The notes under the pieces are model-generated. The model saw only the letters and a list, made by a program, of their open reading frames with translations, made no database searches and had not been told where the DNA came from. The translations under genes and the position numbers were made by a program. Positions 26,385 through 35,126 of a stretch of 64,000 nt of DNA are shown one piece after another. Numbering within the stretch: the stretch's first letter is position 1; each line of letters starts with the position of its first letter. The stretch comes from Methylophilus sp. DW102 (lineage in GTDB: Bacteria; Pseudomonadota; Gammaproteobacteria; Burkholderiales; Methylophilaceae): contig NZ_AP029023.1 of NCBI RefSeq assembly GCF_037076555.1, positions 2,852,001 to 2,916,000 on the forward strand, given 5' to 3'.

Positions 26385-28925
26385 TTAATGCCCAGAGATG
26401 ACGACCGGACTGGCATAGCTGAAAAAGCGCAGGCTGAGGCGGTCAGACAGCGTTAAAGTCACCTCGTAGGTGTGATTGAGCCAGGCTGACAACTCTGGAC
26501 TGCCTTGCATAAAGCAGGTGTCCGGGTCGAGTTGCAGCAAGGCTTGCCAGCAGGCTTTCAGCTCGGCGGCAATGCCGCCTGCATTATCATGGGCATCCAT
26601 TTCTTCGAGATATTTCACCAAACCCTTGATTTGAAAAACAATGGCATTGGGATTATTGCCATCCATCAACAGTAAATCCAGCACAGGCAACCATTCGGGT
26701 TGCGAGGCGTAGCGGGCACGGTAAGTGACCAGGTTATTGGTCACTTGTAGCAACCACTCAAGATTACTATGTTGTGGCATTTGCAAGGCACGGCTTAATA
26801 ACACACACATAAACTGCAAGCGCTCAATCCGCCGTCCGAGCGACATAAACCGCCAGCCCAGATCACGCGTCATCCAGTCCATGGCAAAGCCGGTCAAGGT
26901 GACAAAATGATTCACGGCCTGCTCGATATACGACATCGCATCCTGCAAGGTGGCATGCGCGTGCCGGGTAATAAACTGCCGTGACAATACGTTCACGGTC
27001 CGCCAGTGGTCATTGGAGATGCGCTCACGCAGGTTGAACGCCTGTTGATACAACTGCTGCACGCTGGTGGCCAGACTGCCGGACTGCTGCGAGAACACGG
27101 CTTGTACCAGCAACGGCTCAATATCATCATCACTGTACGGTTGCCATTTCGCCCATTCTTCATCATCTTTAGGCGAGGGCAACAGGTCAAACCACTGACA
27201 CAAGCCCTGCATGGTCGGCCACTCGCCTTCGCGCGATTCTGGCGTGTATTCGAGCAAGGCGCGCAAGGTGGCGCGTAACATCATGGCTTTTTGCAGGTTG
27301 CGTACTGAATAGCGGCCATACCAGAACATGTTTTCTGCCATGCGGCTGGAGAGCGAGGTGTTTTCACGCACCAGGTCCTGACTGGAGGTGGTTTTGCGCA
27401 ACAAGCTGAACGCCGACTGCGTAAACTCCGAAAGCACCCAGGTGTCTTTGCTGGTGCCGCCACGCTGCATGGTCACCACGCGGCTATCTTTGCCGCTGGC
27501 GACGCGGGAAAGGCCGCCTGGCATCACCGCATAGCCATTGGGGGTGGCAAAGGCATAGACACGCAAACTCACTGCCAAGCTGCCCATTTGTGGCTGGTGA
27601 TGATGATTGCTCAGCACAGGCGCATGTGAAATATCCACTTGTTCCTGGGCAATATAATGGCCGGGCTGCGCACGCAGCTTGGCAATCAGCGCCTCTTTTT
27701 GCGTAGCATTGAGATCCTCGCCAAAAATGGGCGAAGATTGCATTTGCGGGTAAGCCGGTTTGATCACCAGATCATCCAGATGCTGGATCACATATTCAAG
27801 CGCCGCAGATTCACCACACCACCAGGTCGCCACCGAAGGCATGTGCAATGACTCACCTAGCAGCGACTGGCACAAGTTGGGCAAAAAGCCCAGCAAAGCC
27901 CCAGATTGCAACAAGTTGGCGCCCAGCGCATTGGCAATCAGCACATTGCCCAGTCGGGCGGCCTGGGTCAACCCGGCCACGCCTAACAGCGACTCTGCGT
28001 TGAGTTCCAGCGGGTCACAATAATCATCGTCAATGCGGCGTAAAATGGCGTGCACAGGCTTGAGCCCGGCGATGGTTTTGAGCCAGACCACGCCGTTGCG
28101 CACCGTCAGGTCGTTGCCTTGCACCAGAGGATAGCCCAGATAACCAGCTAAAAATGACTGCTCGTGGTAGGTTTCGTTATACGGTCCTGGCGTCAAAATC
28201 ACCACCAGTGGCGGCTCCCCCTGACTCAGTGGGGCAATGCCAGGGACAGTCTGTGCCTGATTTTGTGCAACGCGGTGCCCCCAATGTGCCAGACTGTCAC
28301 GCATGCTGGCAAAAAAGCCGCTCAAGCGCTCAATATTGAGGTCGCGGAACATTTCGGGGAACACACTGGAAATAATGGTACGGTTTTCCAGCGCATAACC
28401 AGCTCCGGTGGGCGACTGGGTCCGGTCAGACACCACCCACCACTGCCCGTTAGGCGAACGCGCAATATCCACGGCATAGTTATGCAGGGCAATATTGTCG
28501 TAATGCGGGATGCCGACACAAGAAGGCAAAAAGCCGTTATGACCGTAAATCAGCGCCGGCGGCAGTTGACCACTGGCAAACAGGCGCTGTTCACCATATA
28601 CGTCCAGTAACACCTGATTGAGCAAGGTGGCCCGCTGCGCCACGGCAGCAGCGATATGCTGCCACTCATGCGAGGGGATAATCACTGGCAAGACATCCAG
28701 ATCCCATGGCCGCTGCACGCCGTGCGTGTCTGCATAGACGTTATACGTCACGCCATTATCACGAATCTGGCGCTGCACAGCCTCCATGCGCTTGCGCATG
28801 ACGGCAGGCTCTTCACTCTCCAGCTGAGAAACCAGGGCCTGCCAGTGCGGACGTGGCTGGCCCCTGCTATCCAACAGTTCGTTATAGCGGTCAGAAAAAT
28901 AAAGTTGATTAAGCACTGGTTGCAT
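26385..28925 (-). CDS. Circularly permuted ATP-grasp fused to alpha-E domain protein
   Basis: 846 residues joining two proteins often encoded separately. The N-terminal half (about 1-480) is a circularly permuted ATP-grasp type 2 domain with motifs such as GVQRPWDLDVLPVIIP, ALENRTIISSVFPEMF, VVILTPGPYNETYHEQSFLA and LVIKPAYPQ. The C-terminal part (from about 530, LSSRMAENMFWYGRYSVRN) is an all-helical alpha-E (DUF403) domain. The family is predicted, from genome context work on amidoligases, to form peptide bonds. It sits between two transglutaminase-like proteins. No Shine-Dalgarno is obvious. Substrate unknown. Confidence 0.93.
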   Translation of the reverse strand: MQPVLNQLYFSDRYNELLDSRGQPRPHWQALVSQLESEEPAVMRKRMEAVQRQIRDNGVTYNVYADTHGVQRPWDLDVLPVIIPSHEWQHIAAAVAQRATLLNQVLLDVYGEQRLFASGQLPPALIYGHNGFLPSCVGIPHYDNIALHNYAVDIARSPNGQWWVVSDRTQSPTGAGYALENRTIISSVFPEMFRDLNIERLSGFFASMRDSLAHWGHRVAQNQAQTVPGIAPLSQGEPPLVVILTPGPYNETYHEQSFLAGYLGYPLVQGNDLTVRNGVVWLKTIAGLKPVHAILRRIDDDYCDPLELNAESLLGVAGLTQAARLGNVLIANALGANLLQSGALLGFLPNLCQSLLGESLHMPSVATWWCGESAALEYVIQHLDDLVIKPAYPQMQSSPIFGEDLNATQKEALIAKLRAQPGHYIAQEQVDISHAPVLSNHHHQPQMGSLAVSLRVYAFATPNGYAVMPGGLSRVASGKDSRVVTMQRGGTSKDTWVLSEFTQSAFSLLRKTTSSQDLVRENTSLSSRMAENMFWYGRYSVRNLQKAMMLRATLRALLEYTPESREGEWPTMQGLCQWFDLLPSPKDDEEWAKWQPYSDDDIEPLLVQAVFSQQSGSLATSVQQLYQQAFNLRERISNDHWRTVNVLSRQFITRHAHATLQDAMSYIEQAVNHFVTLTGFAMDWMTRDLGWRFMSLGRRIERLQFMCVLLSRALQMPQHSNLEWLLQVTNNLVTYRARYASQPEWLPVLDLLLMDGNNPNAIVFQIKGLVKYLEEMDAHDNAGGIAAELKACWQALLQLDPDTCFMQGSPELSAWLNHTYEVTLTLSDRLSLRFFSYASPVVISGH

Positions 28926-29000
28926 GCGTGGTTAAGCGAGGATCATGGTGCGACTCAAACGCGCGGCCTATTAAACAAGACCTTGAGTGTAACAGGATGT

Positions 29001-32000
29001 TCACACATTCGGCTGCCATCGCAGATCAAGCGTAAATGGAAAACGTGGATTCGGTGGTTCTTTTACCACAGTCACCTTGCCCGCCGTATGGCCATGCGCC
29101 CAGAATCGTGCAAAACGCCGTGCCTCAGCTTCATTGGCATTCACCGGGAACGTATTGTAATTGCGCCCCCCTGGGTGCGAGACATGGTAGGTGCATCCTC
29201 CCAGGGATTTTTCACTCCAGGTATCCACCAGATCAAACACCAGCGGCGCTTGCACCGGAATGGTCGGATGCAGCGCTGACCACGGACTCCAGGCACGGAA
29301 GCGGATGCCAGCCACATATTCCCCGGCATGGCCGGTTGGTTGCAGCGGCAAGGGTCGGCCATTACAGGTCACCACATGGCGGCCATCGGTCAGGCCCCGC
29401 ACACGCAACTGCATGCGCTCGACGGAAGAGTCCACGTAACGCGCGGTGCCCCCCCCCGCCATTTCTTCACCCAGCACATTCCAAGGCTCTATGGCCTGGC
29501 GCAATTCCAGCTCCACGCCATGATAAGCCGCGGTGCCATAGCGCGGAAAACGGAACTCTACAAAGGGATCAAACCAGCGCTGTTCAAAGGCATAACCCGC
29601 ATCGCGCAAATCGGCCACGACATCGGCGATGTCTTGCGCCACAAAATGCGGCAACATCCAGCGGTCATGCAACTCGGTGCCCCAGTGCACCAGTTTGCCG
29701 GTATATGGCGTTTTCCAGAAACGGGCCACCAGCGCACGCAGTAACAGGCTTTGCAGCAAACTCATGCGCGCATGCGGCGGCATTTCAAAAGCACGGAATT
29801 CCACCAGCCCGAGGCGGCCAGTCGGGCCATCCGGCGAATAGAGTTTGTCGATGGAAAACTCCGAGCGGTGCGTGTTACCGGTTAAATCCACCAGCAAATT
29901 GCGTAGTAGCCGGTCAACCAGCCACGGCTGTTCGCTTTCTTTGCCTGCGGGCAAGGCTTGCTCCATCTGCTGAAAAGCAATCGCCAACTCATACAAATTG
30001 TCATCCCTGGCCTCATCCACGCGCGGCGCCTGGCTGGTCGGACCAATAAAAGTCCCTGAAAACAGATAAGACAAGGCGGGGTGATTTTGCCAGTAGGTAA
30101 TCAGGCTACGTAATACATCCGGGCGCCGCAACATGGGGCTATCCGCCGGTGTTTCCCCACCCAGCGTGACATGGTTACCGCCGCCAGTGCCGGTGTGGCG
30201 GCCATCCAGCATGAATTTTTCAGTGCCAAGCCGGCACAGGCGCGCCTCGTCGTACAAGACGTTGATGTTTGTCACCAGCTCTTTCCAGGTTTTCGCCGGG
30301 TGGATATTCACTTCGATGACGCCGGGGTCCGGCGTCACGCTGAGCAACTTGAGTCTGCTGTCACGCGGCGGGGGATACCCCTCCAGCCACAGTTTGAGTT
30401 TCAAATCGGCCGCAGTTTGCTCAATGGCACTTAGCAAATCCAGATAATCTTCCAGTCGGCTGACTGGCGGCATAAACACATACAGCCGGCCATTGCGCAC
30501 CTGTACGCACAACGCGGTATGGACCACTTCCCGTGCCAACGGCTGCGTTGTTTTGTGCTTGATCCGCACCTTGGGTGATTTGGCGGTCGCCAACGCGGCC
30601 TGAGCCTCAAACGGGTCTAGGGCAAATTCTGGCTCCATCTCTACAGGCAACTGCCATGGCAGCGAGGACAAGGGCAAGCGCAAGCCCATGGGCGAGTCAC
30701 CACCCAGCAGATACAAATGTTCGCGGCGCAACGGCCACTTGCTAGTCAGCCATGCCCCGGCAGACTGGCTCTCGTCCGGCTTGAGCGGCATGACATAACC
30801 GACTACCTGCCCCAAGCCCTGGTTGAGCAAATCTGCCAGCCGTTTGCGCTCTTTGGCATCCTGCAAGTCCAGCTTGAGCGGGTCGAGATTCACCGGTAAC
30901 TGCTGCTCTTGTTGCGCGAGACTCATCACGTCTTCATATGCGGCAACCACACAAGCCTTGGGAAAGCCCAACATGTCGGCCAGATGACGGGAAAAGGCTT
31001 CTGCCTGCACTACGCCATAGCCGTCATTGTGCCCTTCGGCTGAAAACAGGCTGGCATCGCGCCACACCGGCTTGCCATCCGGGCGCCAGTAAATATTGAT
31101 GGCCCAGCGCGGCAAGGGCTCACCGGGATACCATTTGCCCTGACCATAATGCAAAAAGCCATCCGGGGCAAAGTGCGCTTTCAGGCGCAAAGCCAGGTCA
31201 CCGGCCAGTTGCCGCTTGTGATCTCCCAGTGCAAGAGTGTTCCATTGTGCGCCATCCATATCATCAATCGACACAAAGGTCGGCTCGCCGCCTTGTGTCA
31301 GCCGTACATCGTGTTTTTTGAGCTCAACATCTACCTTGTCACCCAGCTTGAGGATGGCCTGCCAGTCCGCTTCGCTGTAAGGCTTGGTCACGCGCGGGTC
31401 TTCGTGAATGCGCGTTACTGTCATCTCATGCGTGAAAGTAACCTCGGCGATATCGGTAAAGCCAGTCACTGGCGCTGCCGAGGAAGGGATCGCCGTACAC
31501 GCCAACGGAATATGCCCCTCTCCGGCCATCAGTCCAGAGGTAGGATCCAGGCCAACCCATCCTGCGCCGGGAATAAACACCTCGGTCCAGGCATGCAAAT
31601 CGGTAAAATCCTTGTCGGTGCCACTGGGGCCATCCAGCGCTGCGACATCAGCCTTGAGCTGAATCAGGTAGCCGGAAACAAAGCGTGCGGCCAAGCCCAG
31701 GTGGCGCATGATTTGCACCAGCAACCAGGCGGAGTCCCGGCAAGACCCTGTACGCTTCTGCAGAGACTCTTCCGGAGTTTGTATGCCCGGCTCCATGCGC
31801 ACGGTATAGCCGATTTCAGCCTGCAAACGCTGATTGACGGCCACCAGAAAGTCGACAATGCCGACTTCGGGTTTGATCACGGCTTGCCGCATTTCCGTCA
31901 TCCACGCCTGCAACAAGGGCCCGACCGGATCTGGCTGCAAATAGGCGGTCAGCTCGAACGCCTGCTGCGCGGTATAGTTAAACGGGTAATGCTCGGCATA

Positions 32001-32291
32001 TTTCTCGACAAAAAAATCAAACGGATTGATGACGGTCATATCTGCCACCAAATCGACCGTAAAGTCGAGCTCACGCACCATTTCGGGGAATACGTAACGG
32101 GCAATGTAGTTGCCGTAGGGGTCTTGCTGCCAGTTGATAAAAGGCTGCTGAGGATTAACCGTCAGAGAATACGACAAAATCGGCGTGCGCGCGTGGGCAG
32201 CGGGCTTGAGGCGGACTTCGTGTGGCGAAAGATTGACCAGGCGGTCAAATTGATAGCGGGTGCGGTGATGTAAAGCGACGCGTATAGCCAC
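29001..32291 (-). CDS. Transglutaminase-DUF2126 protein
   Basis: 1096 residues. N-terminal transglutaminase N-domain and core: catalytic Cys in TGSCRDSAWLLVQIMRH (near 183), His in DLHAWTEVFIPG (near 232), Asp in GWVGLDPTSG. The remaining ~780 residues are DUF2126, with LTQGGEPTFVSIDDMDG at its start, and GGGNHVTLGG and RLGLVEFRAFEMPPH further on. GTG start at 32291 after GAGGATC. First of the three-gene group with the ATP-grasp/alpha-E and transglutaminase proteins (gap to the next gene 75 bases). Probably works with the ATP-grasp in making or processing a peptide; product unknown. Confidence 0.92.
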   Translation of the reverse strand: MAIRVALHHRTRYQFDRLVNLSPHEVRLKPAAHARTPILSYSLTVNPQQPFINWQQDPYGNYIARYVFPEMVRELDFTVDLVADMTVINPFDFFVEKYAEHYPFNYTAQQAFELTAYLQPDPVGPLLQAWMTEMRQAVIKPEVGIVDFLVAVNQRLQAEIGYTVRMEPGIQTPEESLQKRTGSCRDSAWLLVQIMRHLGLAARFVSGYLIQLKADVAALDGPSGTDKDFTDLHAWTEVFIPGAGWVGLDPTSGLMAGEGHIPLACTAIPSSAAPVTGFTDIAEVTFTHEMTVTRIHEDPRVTKPYSEADWQAILKLGDKVDVELKKHDVRLTQGGEPTFVSIDDMDGAQWNTLALGDHKRQLAGDLALRLKAHFAPDGFLHYGQGKWYPGEPLPRWAINIYWRPDGKPVWRDASLFSAEGHNDGYGVVQAEAFSRHLADMLGFPKACVVAAYEDVMSLAQQEQQLPVNLDPLKLDLQDAKERKRLADLLNQGLGQVVGYVMPLKPDESQSAGAWLTSKWPLRREHLYLLGGDSPMGLRLPLSSLPWQLPVEMEPEFALDPFEAQAALATAKSPKVRIKHKTTQPLAREVVHTALCVQVRNGRLYVFMPPVSRLEDYLDLLSAIEQTAADLKLKLWLEGYPPPRDSRLKLLSVTPDPGVIEVNIHPAKTWKELVTNINVLYDEARLCRLGTEKFMLDGRHTGTGGGNHVTLGGETPADSPMLRRPDVLRSLITYWQNHPALSYLFSGTFIGPTSQAPRVDEARDDNLYELAIAFQQMEQALPAGKESEQPWLVDRLLRNLLVDLTGNTHRSEFSIDKLYSPDGPTGRLGLVEFRAFEMPPHARMSLLQSLLLRALVARFWKTPYTGKLVHWGTELHDRWMLPHFVAQDIADVVADLRDAGYAFEQRWFDPFVEFRFPRYGTAAYHGVELELRQAIEPWNVLGEEMAGGGTARYVDSSVERMQLRVRGLTDGRHVVTCNGRPLPLQPTGHAGEYVAGIRFRAWSPWSALHPTIPVQAPLVFDLVDTWSEKSLGGCTYHVSHPGGRNYNTFPVNANEAEARRFARFWAHGHTAGKVTVVKEPPNPRFPFTLDLRWQPNV

Positions 32292-32398
32292 TGCTGATCC
32301 TCAATAATATTATGATTTTAAGCAGTGTGATGCAGGAAATATGCCAGCCACGCCAAAACCCAGCGCGTGGTGGCAATTAAACGCTACCCCTGATCGAC

Positions 32399-33244
32399 TT
32401 ACTTGCTGCCGCCTACCAGATTTTTGACCGCGCTCACCACATCGCCTGGCAGCACAACAATTTTGCTATTGTTGGAGTCGGCCATTTTTTGCATTGATTG
32501 AATATAACGGTCCCCCAGCAAAAAGGTGGCGGAGGTATTGTTTTCCTTGACCGCCTCGGCAATCATTTTAATCGCCGCTGCTGAGGCTTGAGCCCCCACC
32601 ATTTGCGCCTCTGCGTCTTTACGCGCGGCTTCCAGGCGGGCTTCTGCATTCAAGATCAACGACTGCTTGGCGCCTTCGGCTTCGGTCACCACCGCCACAC
32701 GCTCCCGCTCGGCCGCTGCCTGACGCTCCATCGCATCCTGCATATTGGCAGAGGGTTTGATGTCCTGAATCTCTACACTTTTCACGGTGAGGCCCCAGTC
32801 CAGCGCCTCATCGGCAATCGCTTCTTTAAGCTCAGCCTTGATCCGGTCACGCGAGGTCAGCGCATGATTGAGGTCCATGCCACCGATGATAGAACGCAAA
32901 CTGGTTTGCACCATATTGCGCATGGCTTCACGAAAATTTTCGATGCCGTAGACCGCACGCTCGATATTGGTCACTTTGATAAACGCCACCGCATTGGCCA
33001 GAATCACCGCGTTATCACGGGTGATCACCTCCTGCTCTGGGACATCGAGAATGATGTCTTTGGTGGTCACCTTGTAACTGACATTACTGAATACCGGGTT
33101 GATCACATTGAGGCCTGGCTTGAGAATGCCGGCAAATTTACCGAGCCGCTCGACCACCCATTCTTCGCCCTGCGGCACAATACGTACCCCTTTCACGATG
33201 GCGATCACTACCAGTACGATCACAATGACACTGACTTCGGTCAT
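32399..33244 (-). CDS. SPFH/stomatin-like membrane protease-associated protein (QmcA-like)
   Basis: 281 residues from ATG 33244, which is preceded by GAGGGGAG; an in-frame start 15 bases upstream would include the ribosome site. An N-terminal membrane anchor (VSVIVIVLVVIAIVKGV) is followed by the band 7/SPFH domain (VPQGEEWVVERLGKF, then LDVPEQEVITRDNAV). A coiled-coil region (ERQAAAERERVAVVTEAEGA) comes next. Such proteins form oligomeric membrane scaffolds and usually pair with NfeD, as here (27 bases upstream). Confidence 0.93.
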   Translation of the reverse strand: MTEVSVIVIVLVVIAIVKGVRIVPQGEEWVVERLGKFAGILKPGLNVINPVFSNVSYKVTTKDIILDVPEQEVITRDNAVILANAVAFIKVTNIERAVYGIENFREAMRNMVQTSLRSIIGGMDLNHALTSRDRIKAELKEAIADEALDWGLTVKSVEIQDIKPSANMQDAMERQAAAERERVAVVTEAEGAKQSLILNAEARLEAARKDAEAQMVGAQASAAAIKMIAEAVKENNTSATFLLGDRYIQSMQKMADSNNSKIVVLPGDVVSAVKNLVGGSK

Positions 33245-33271
33245 AACGACTCCCCTCAATAATTAAAACGA

Positions 33272-33718
33272 TTAACCGTGGTGGGCAGGCGCCACACGCA
33301 AGCTGTTGCCTTCCACGGCGACAATGATTGCCGCTTGTTGCACAGCCATGGCCGTATCGGCATAAGCTACCCATTCGCGGCTACCCAACACCCCTTGGGC
33401 AAACCGGATCTTGCCCGGTTGCATGGGAGAAATAGCCTCAATCACCACGCCTTCACGACCGATTTCCTCGCCCTGCGCCTGTCCAACCCGCAAGTCAGGC
33501 TTGCGTTTCTCCAGCTTGCGCATGATGGTCAAGGCCAGTGCCGCCAGCACGGCATAATTCAGGGCTTGCAAGGCTAATGACATCTCTGGCCAAACCAGGG
33601 TGAGCGCTGCCATTGCCAGTGCGGCAATGCCTAGCCATAACAAGTACAAGGTGCCGAGCAGCATTTCCGAGCATAACAGCACCAGGCCCAATCCGCACCA
33701 CCACCATCCTGTCTGCAT
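33272..33718 (-). CDS. NfeD-like membrane protein
   Basis: 148 residues from ATG 33718, behind a G-rich ribosome site. Three or so hydrophobic segments at the N-terminus (WWWCGLGLVLLCSEMLLG, then LYLLWLGIAALAMAAL and a third helix). Then a C-terminal OB-fold NfeD domain (REGVVIEAISPMQPGKIRF, and ending near VEGNSLRVAP). Partner of the stomatin-like protein immediately downstream. Lacks the N-terminal ClpP-like protease of long NfeD proteins. Confidence 0.9.
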   Translation of the reverse strand: MQTGWWWCGLGLVLLCSEMLLGTLYLLWLGIAALAMAALTLVWPEMSLALQALNYAVLAALALTIMRKLEKRKPDLRVGQAQGEEIGREGVVIEAISPMQPGKIRFAQGVLGSREWVAYADTAMAVQQAAIIVAVEGNSLRVAPAHHG

Positions 33719-33800
33719 AACCCGCCCCCCCAAACCACGATGAATAAACGACCACGAATCTTTGAGCGCATGGTATCACTACTTGTGTCAAAATGGGGGA

Positions 33801-35081
33801 ATGACTCAACCGCCTGTCCGCCTTACGCTTGCGACTGACCGCCGGGAACGGCTGGCACAAATCCGCACCTGCTTTCCGCAGGCCAACGGACCAGATTTGG
33901 ACGACCGCTGGCAAGGCGGCCGCGTCGCAGCATTGCAGCGGCTGTCTGCCATAGATGCCGAGGCTTATGGCCACAGCCGCAATCATCTGCAGGGCGCAGT
34001 GACCCGGCTCTCGCCTTACCTGCGCCATGGCTGTCTTTCACTGCAAGAAGCAGTAACAGTGGTCCGCCAAAGCGTTGGTAACCGCGGGATCAAACTGATT
34101 GCAGAGCTCAGCTATCGCGACTACTTCAGGCAGGTCTGGTACCGTTTTGGCGAGGCGATCAAGCAACCGATGGAAGCGCCCAAAGTGGCGCTGGGTGATC
34201 ACCCTCTGCCTGCTTTTATCGAACAAGGATTCACCGGACTGGTGTGCATGGACGAGATTGTGCGCAGTCTGCGACAGGAGGGCTATCTGCACAATCATGC
34301 CCGTATGTGGTTTGCCGCCTATGTGCTGCACTGGTTAAAAGTAGACTGGCGCCAGGCGGCAGACTGGTTTGAGCAACAGCTGCTCGATGGCGATTGGGCG
34401 TCCAACCATCTCTCCTGGCAATGGATAGGCGCCAGCTTTAGCCATAAACCTTATTTTTTCAATAAAGAAAATATCGTCAAATTCGGGGGCGACCCCTGGT
34501 GTCAGCAATGCCATGTGCGCTGCCCGTTTGATGCCAGCTACGAAACATTGCAACAGCAATTATTTAGTGCCCTGCCGCCGCAAACTGCTGATCAGGCTTC
34601 AGTCGCCAGCAACGCGCACATGCCTCTAGAAATCACAGCGCAGCGCTTACCCTCGCATGACGACAGCGCCCTGATCTGGCTTCATGACGAAATGTTATCG
34701 CCAGAGCATGCTCTACTAAAGAGTAAGGCCACTCGCGTCTTTGCATTTGACCCTGCGCTTTACGGGCAATGGCCCCTGAAACGCCTGCAATTCATGGCCG
34801 ATTGCCTGAGCGAAATCCCAGAGGCAGACATATGGATTGGCAGCACAGCACAAGTACTGGCAAGCTATTCGCAGAGGCACATCATCAGCCAGAACACTCC
34901 GAACGCGCAGCTCAAAGCAGCGGCTGACGATGCACGACTTACTTGGCTAAACGAACCCAGCCTCTATGACACCTGCTTCAGCGACCATGAGCTGATGCGG
35001 TTTAGCCGCTACTGGAAAAAAGTTGAGCCGCTGGTGTTTACCAACGACGATGAACGATTTTCAAACGATCCAGCCACATAA
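33801..35081 (+). CDS. Cryptochrome/photolyase-family protein with apparently permuted domain order
   Basis: About 426 residues. The FAD-binding domain of photolyases is at the N-terminus: HSRNHLQGAVTRLSPYLRHG, ELSYRDYFRQVWYRFG, RSLRQEGYLHNHARMW and GDWASNHLSWQWIGASFSH. After about residue 290 comes a domain resembling the alpha/beta domain normally found first in photolyases (ALIWLHDEMLSPEHALL, then VFAFDPALYGQWPLKRLQFM, then FSRYWKKVEPLVF). The order is thus reversed from classical enzymes. ATG 33801 follows GGGGG closely; an upstream TTG (33762) is possible. A CxxC-like WCQQCHVRC motif lies between the domains. DNA repair or light sensing is inference. Confidence 0.85.
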   Translation: MTQPPVRLTLATDRRERLAQIRTCFPQANGPDLDDRWQGGRVAALQRLSAIDAEAYGHSRNHLQGAVTRLSPYLRHGCLSLQEAVTVVRQSVGNRGIKLIAELSYRDYFRQVWYRFGEAIKQPMEAPKVALGDHPLPAFIEQGFTGLVCMDEIVRSLRQEGYLHNHARMWFAAYVLHWLKVDWRQAADWFEQQLLDGDWASNHLSWQWIGASFSHKPYFFNKENIVKFGGDPWCQQCHVRCPFDASYETLQQQLFSALPPQTADQASVASNAHMPLEITAQRLPSHDDSALIWLHDEMLSPEHALLKSKATRVFAFDPALYGQWPLKRLQFMADCLSEIPEADIWIGSTAQVLASYSQRHIISQNTPNAQLKAAADDARLTWLNEPSLYDTCFSDHELMRFSRYWKKVEPLVFTNDDERFSNDPAT

Positions 35082-35110
35082 AAAAAGCCGCCTTGGAAAG
35101 GCGGCTTTTT
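35082..35110. terminator. Bidirectional terminator
   Basis: AAAAAGCCGCCTT / AAGGCGGCTTTTT with a 3-base loop. Serves the photolyase-like gene on plus and the PEP-CTERM gene on minus, whose stops flank it. Confidence 0.95.
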
Positions 35111-35126
35111 ACTCACAGCAGCTCGA

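Noticed and set aside
29036..30049. Long plus-strand open frame (337 codons) inside the DUF2126 gene
   Set aside because: Antisense to a gene with clear family motifs; composition is Pro/Arg/His/Ala-rich without domains, typical of a shadow frame in moderately GC-rich DNA.
31149..32273. Long plus-strand open frame (374 codons) opposite the transglutaminase core
   Set aside because: Antisense to catalytic motifs of the real gene; no recognisable domain or ribosome site.
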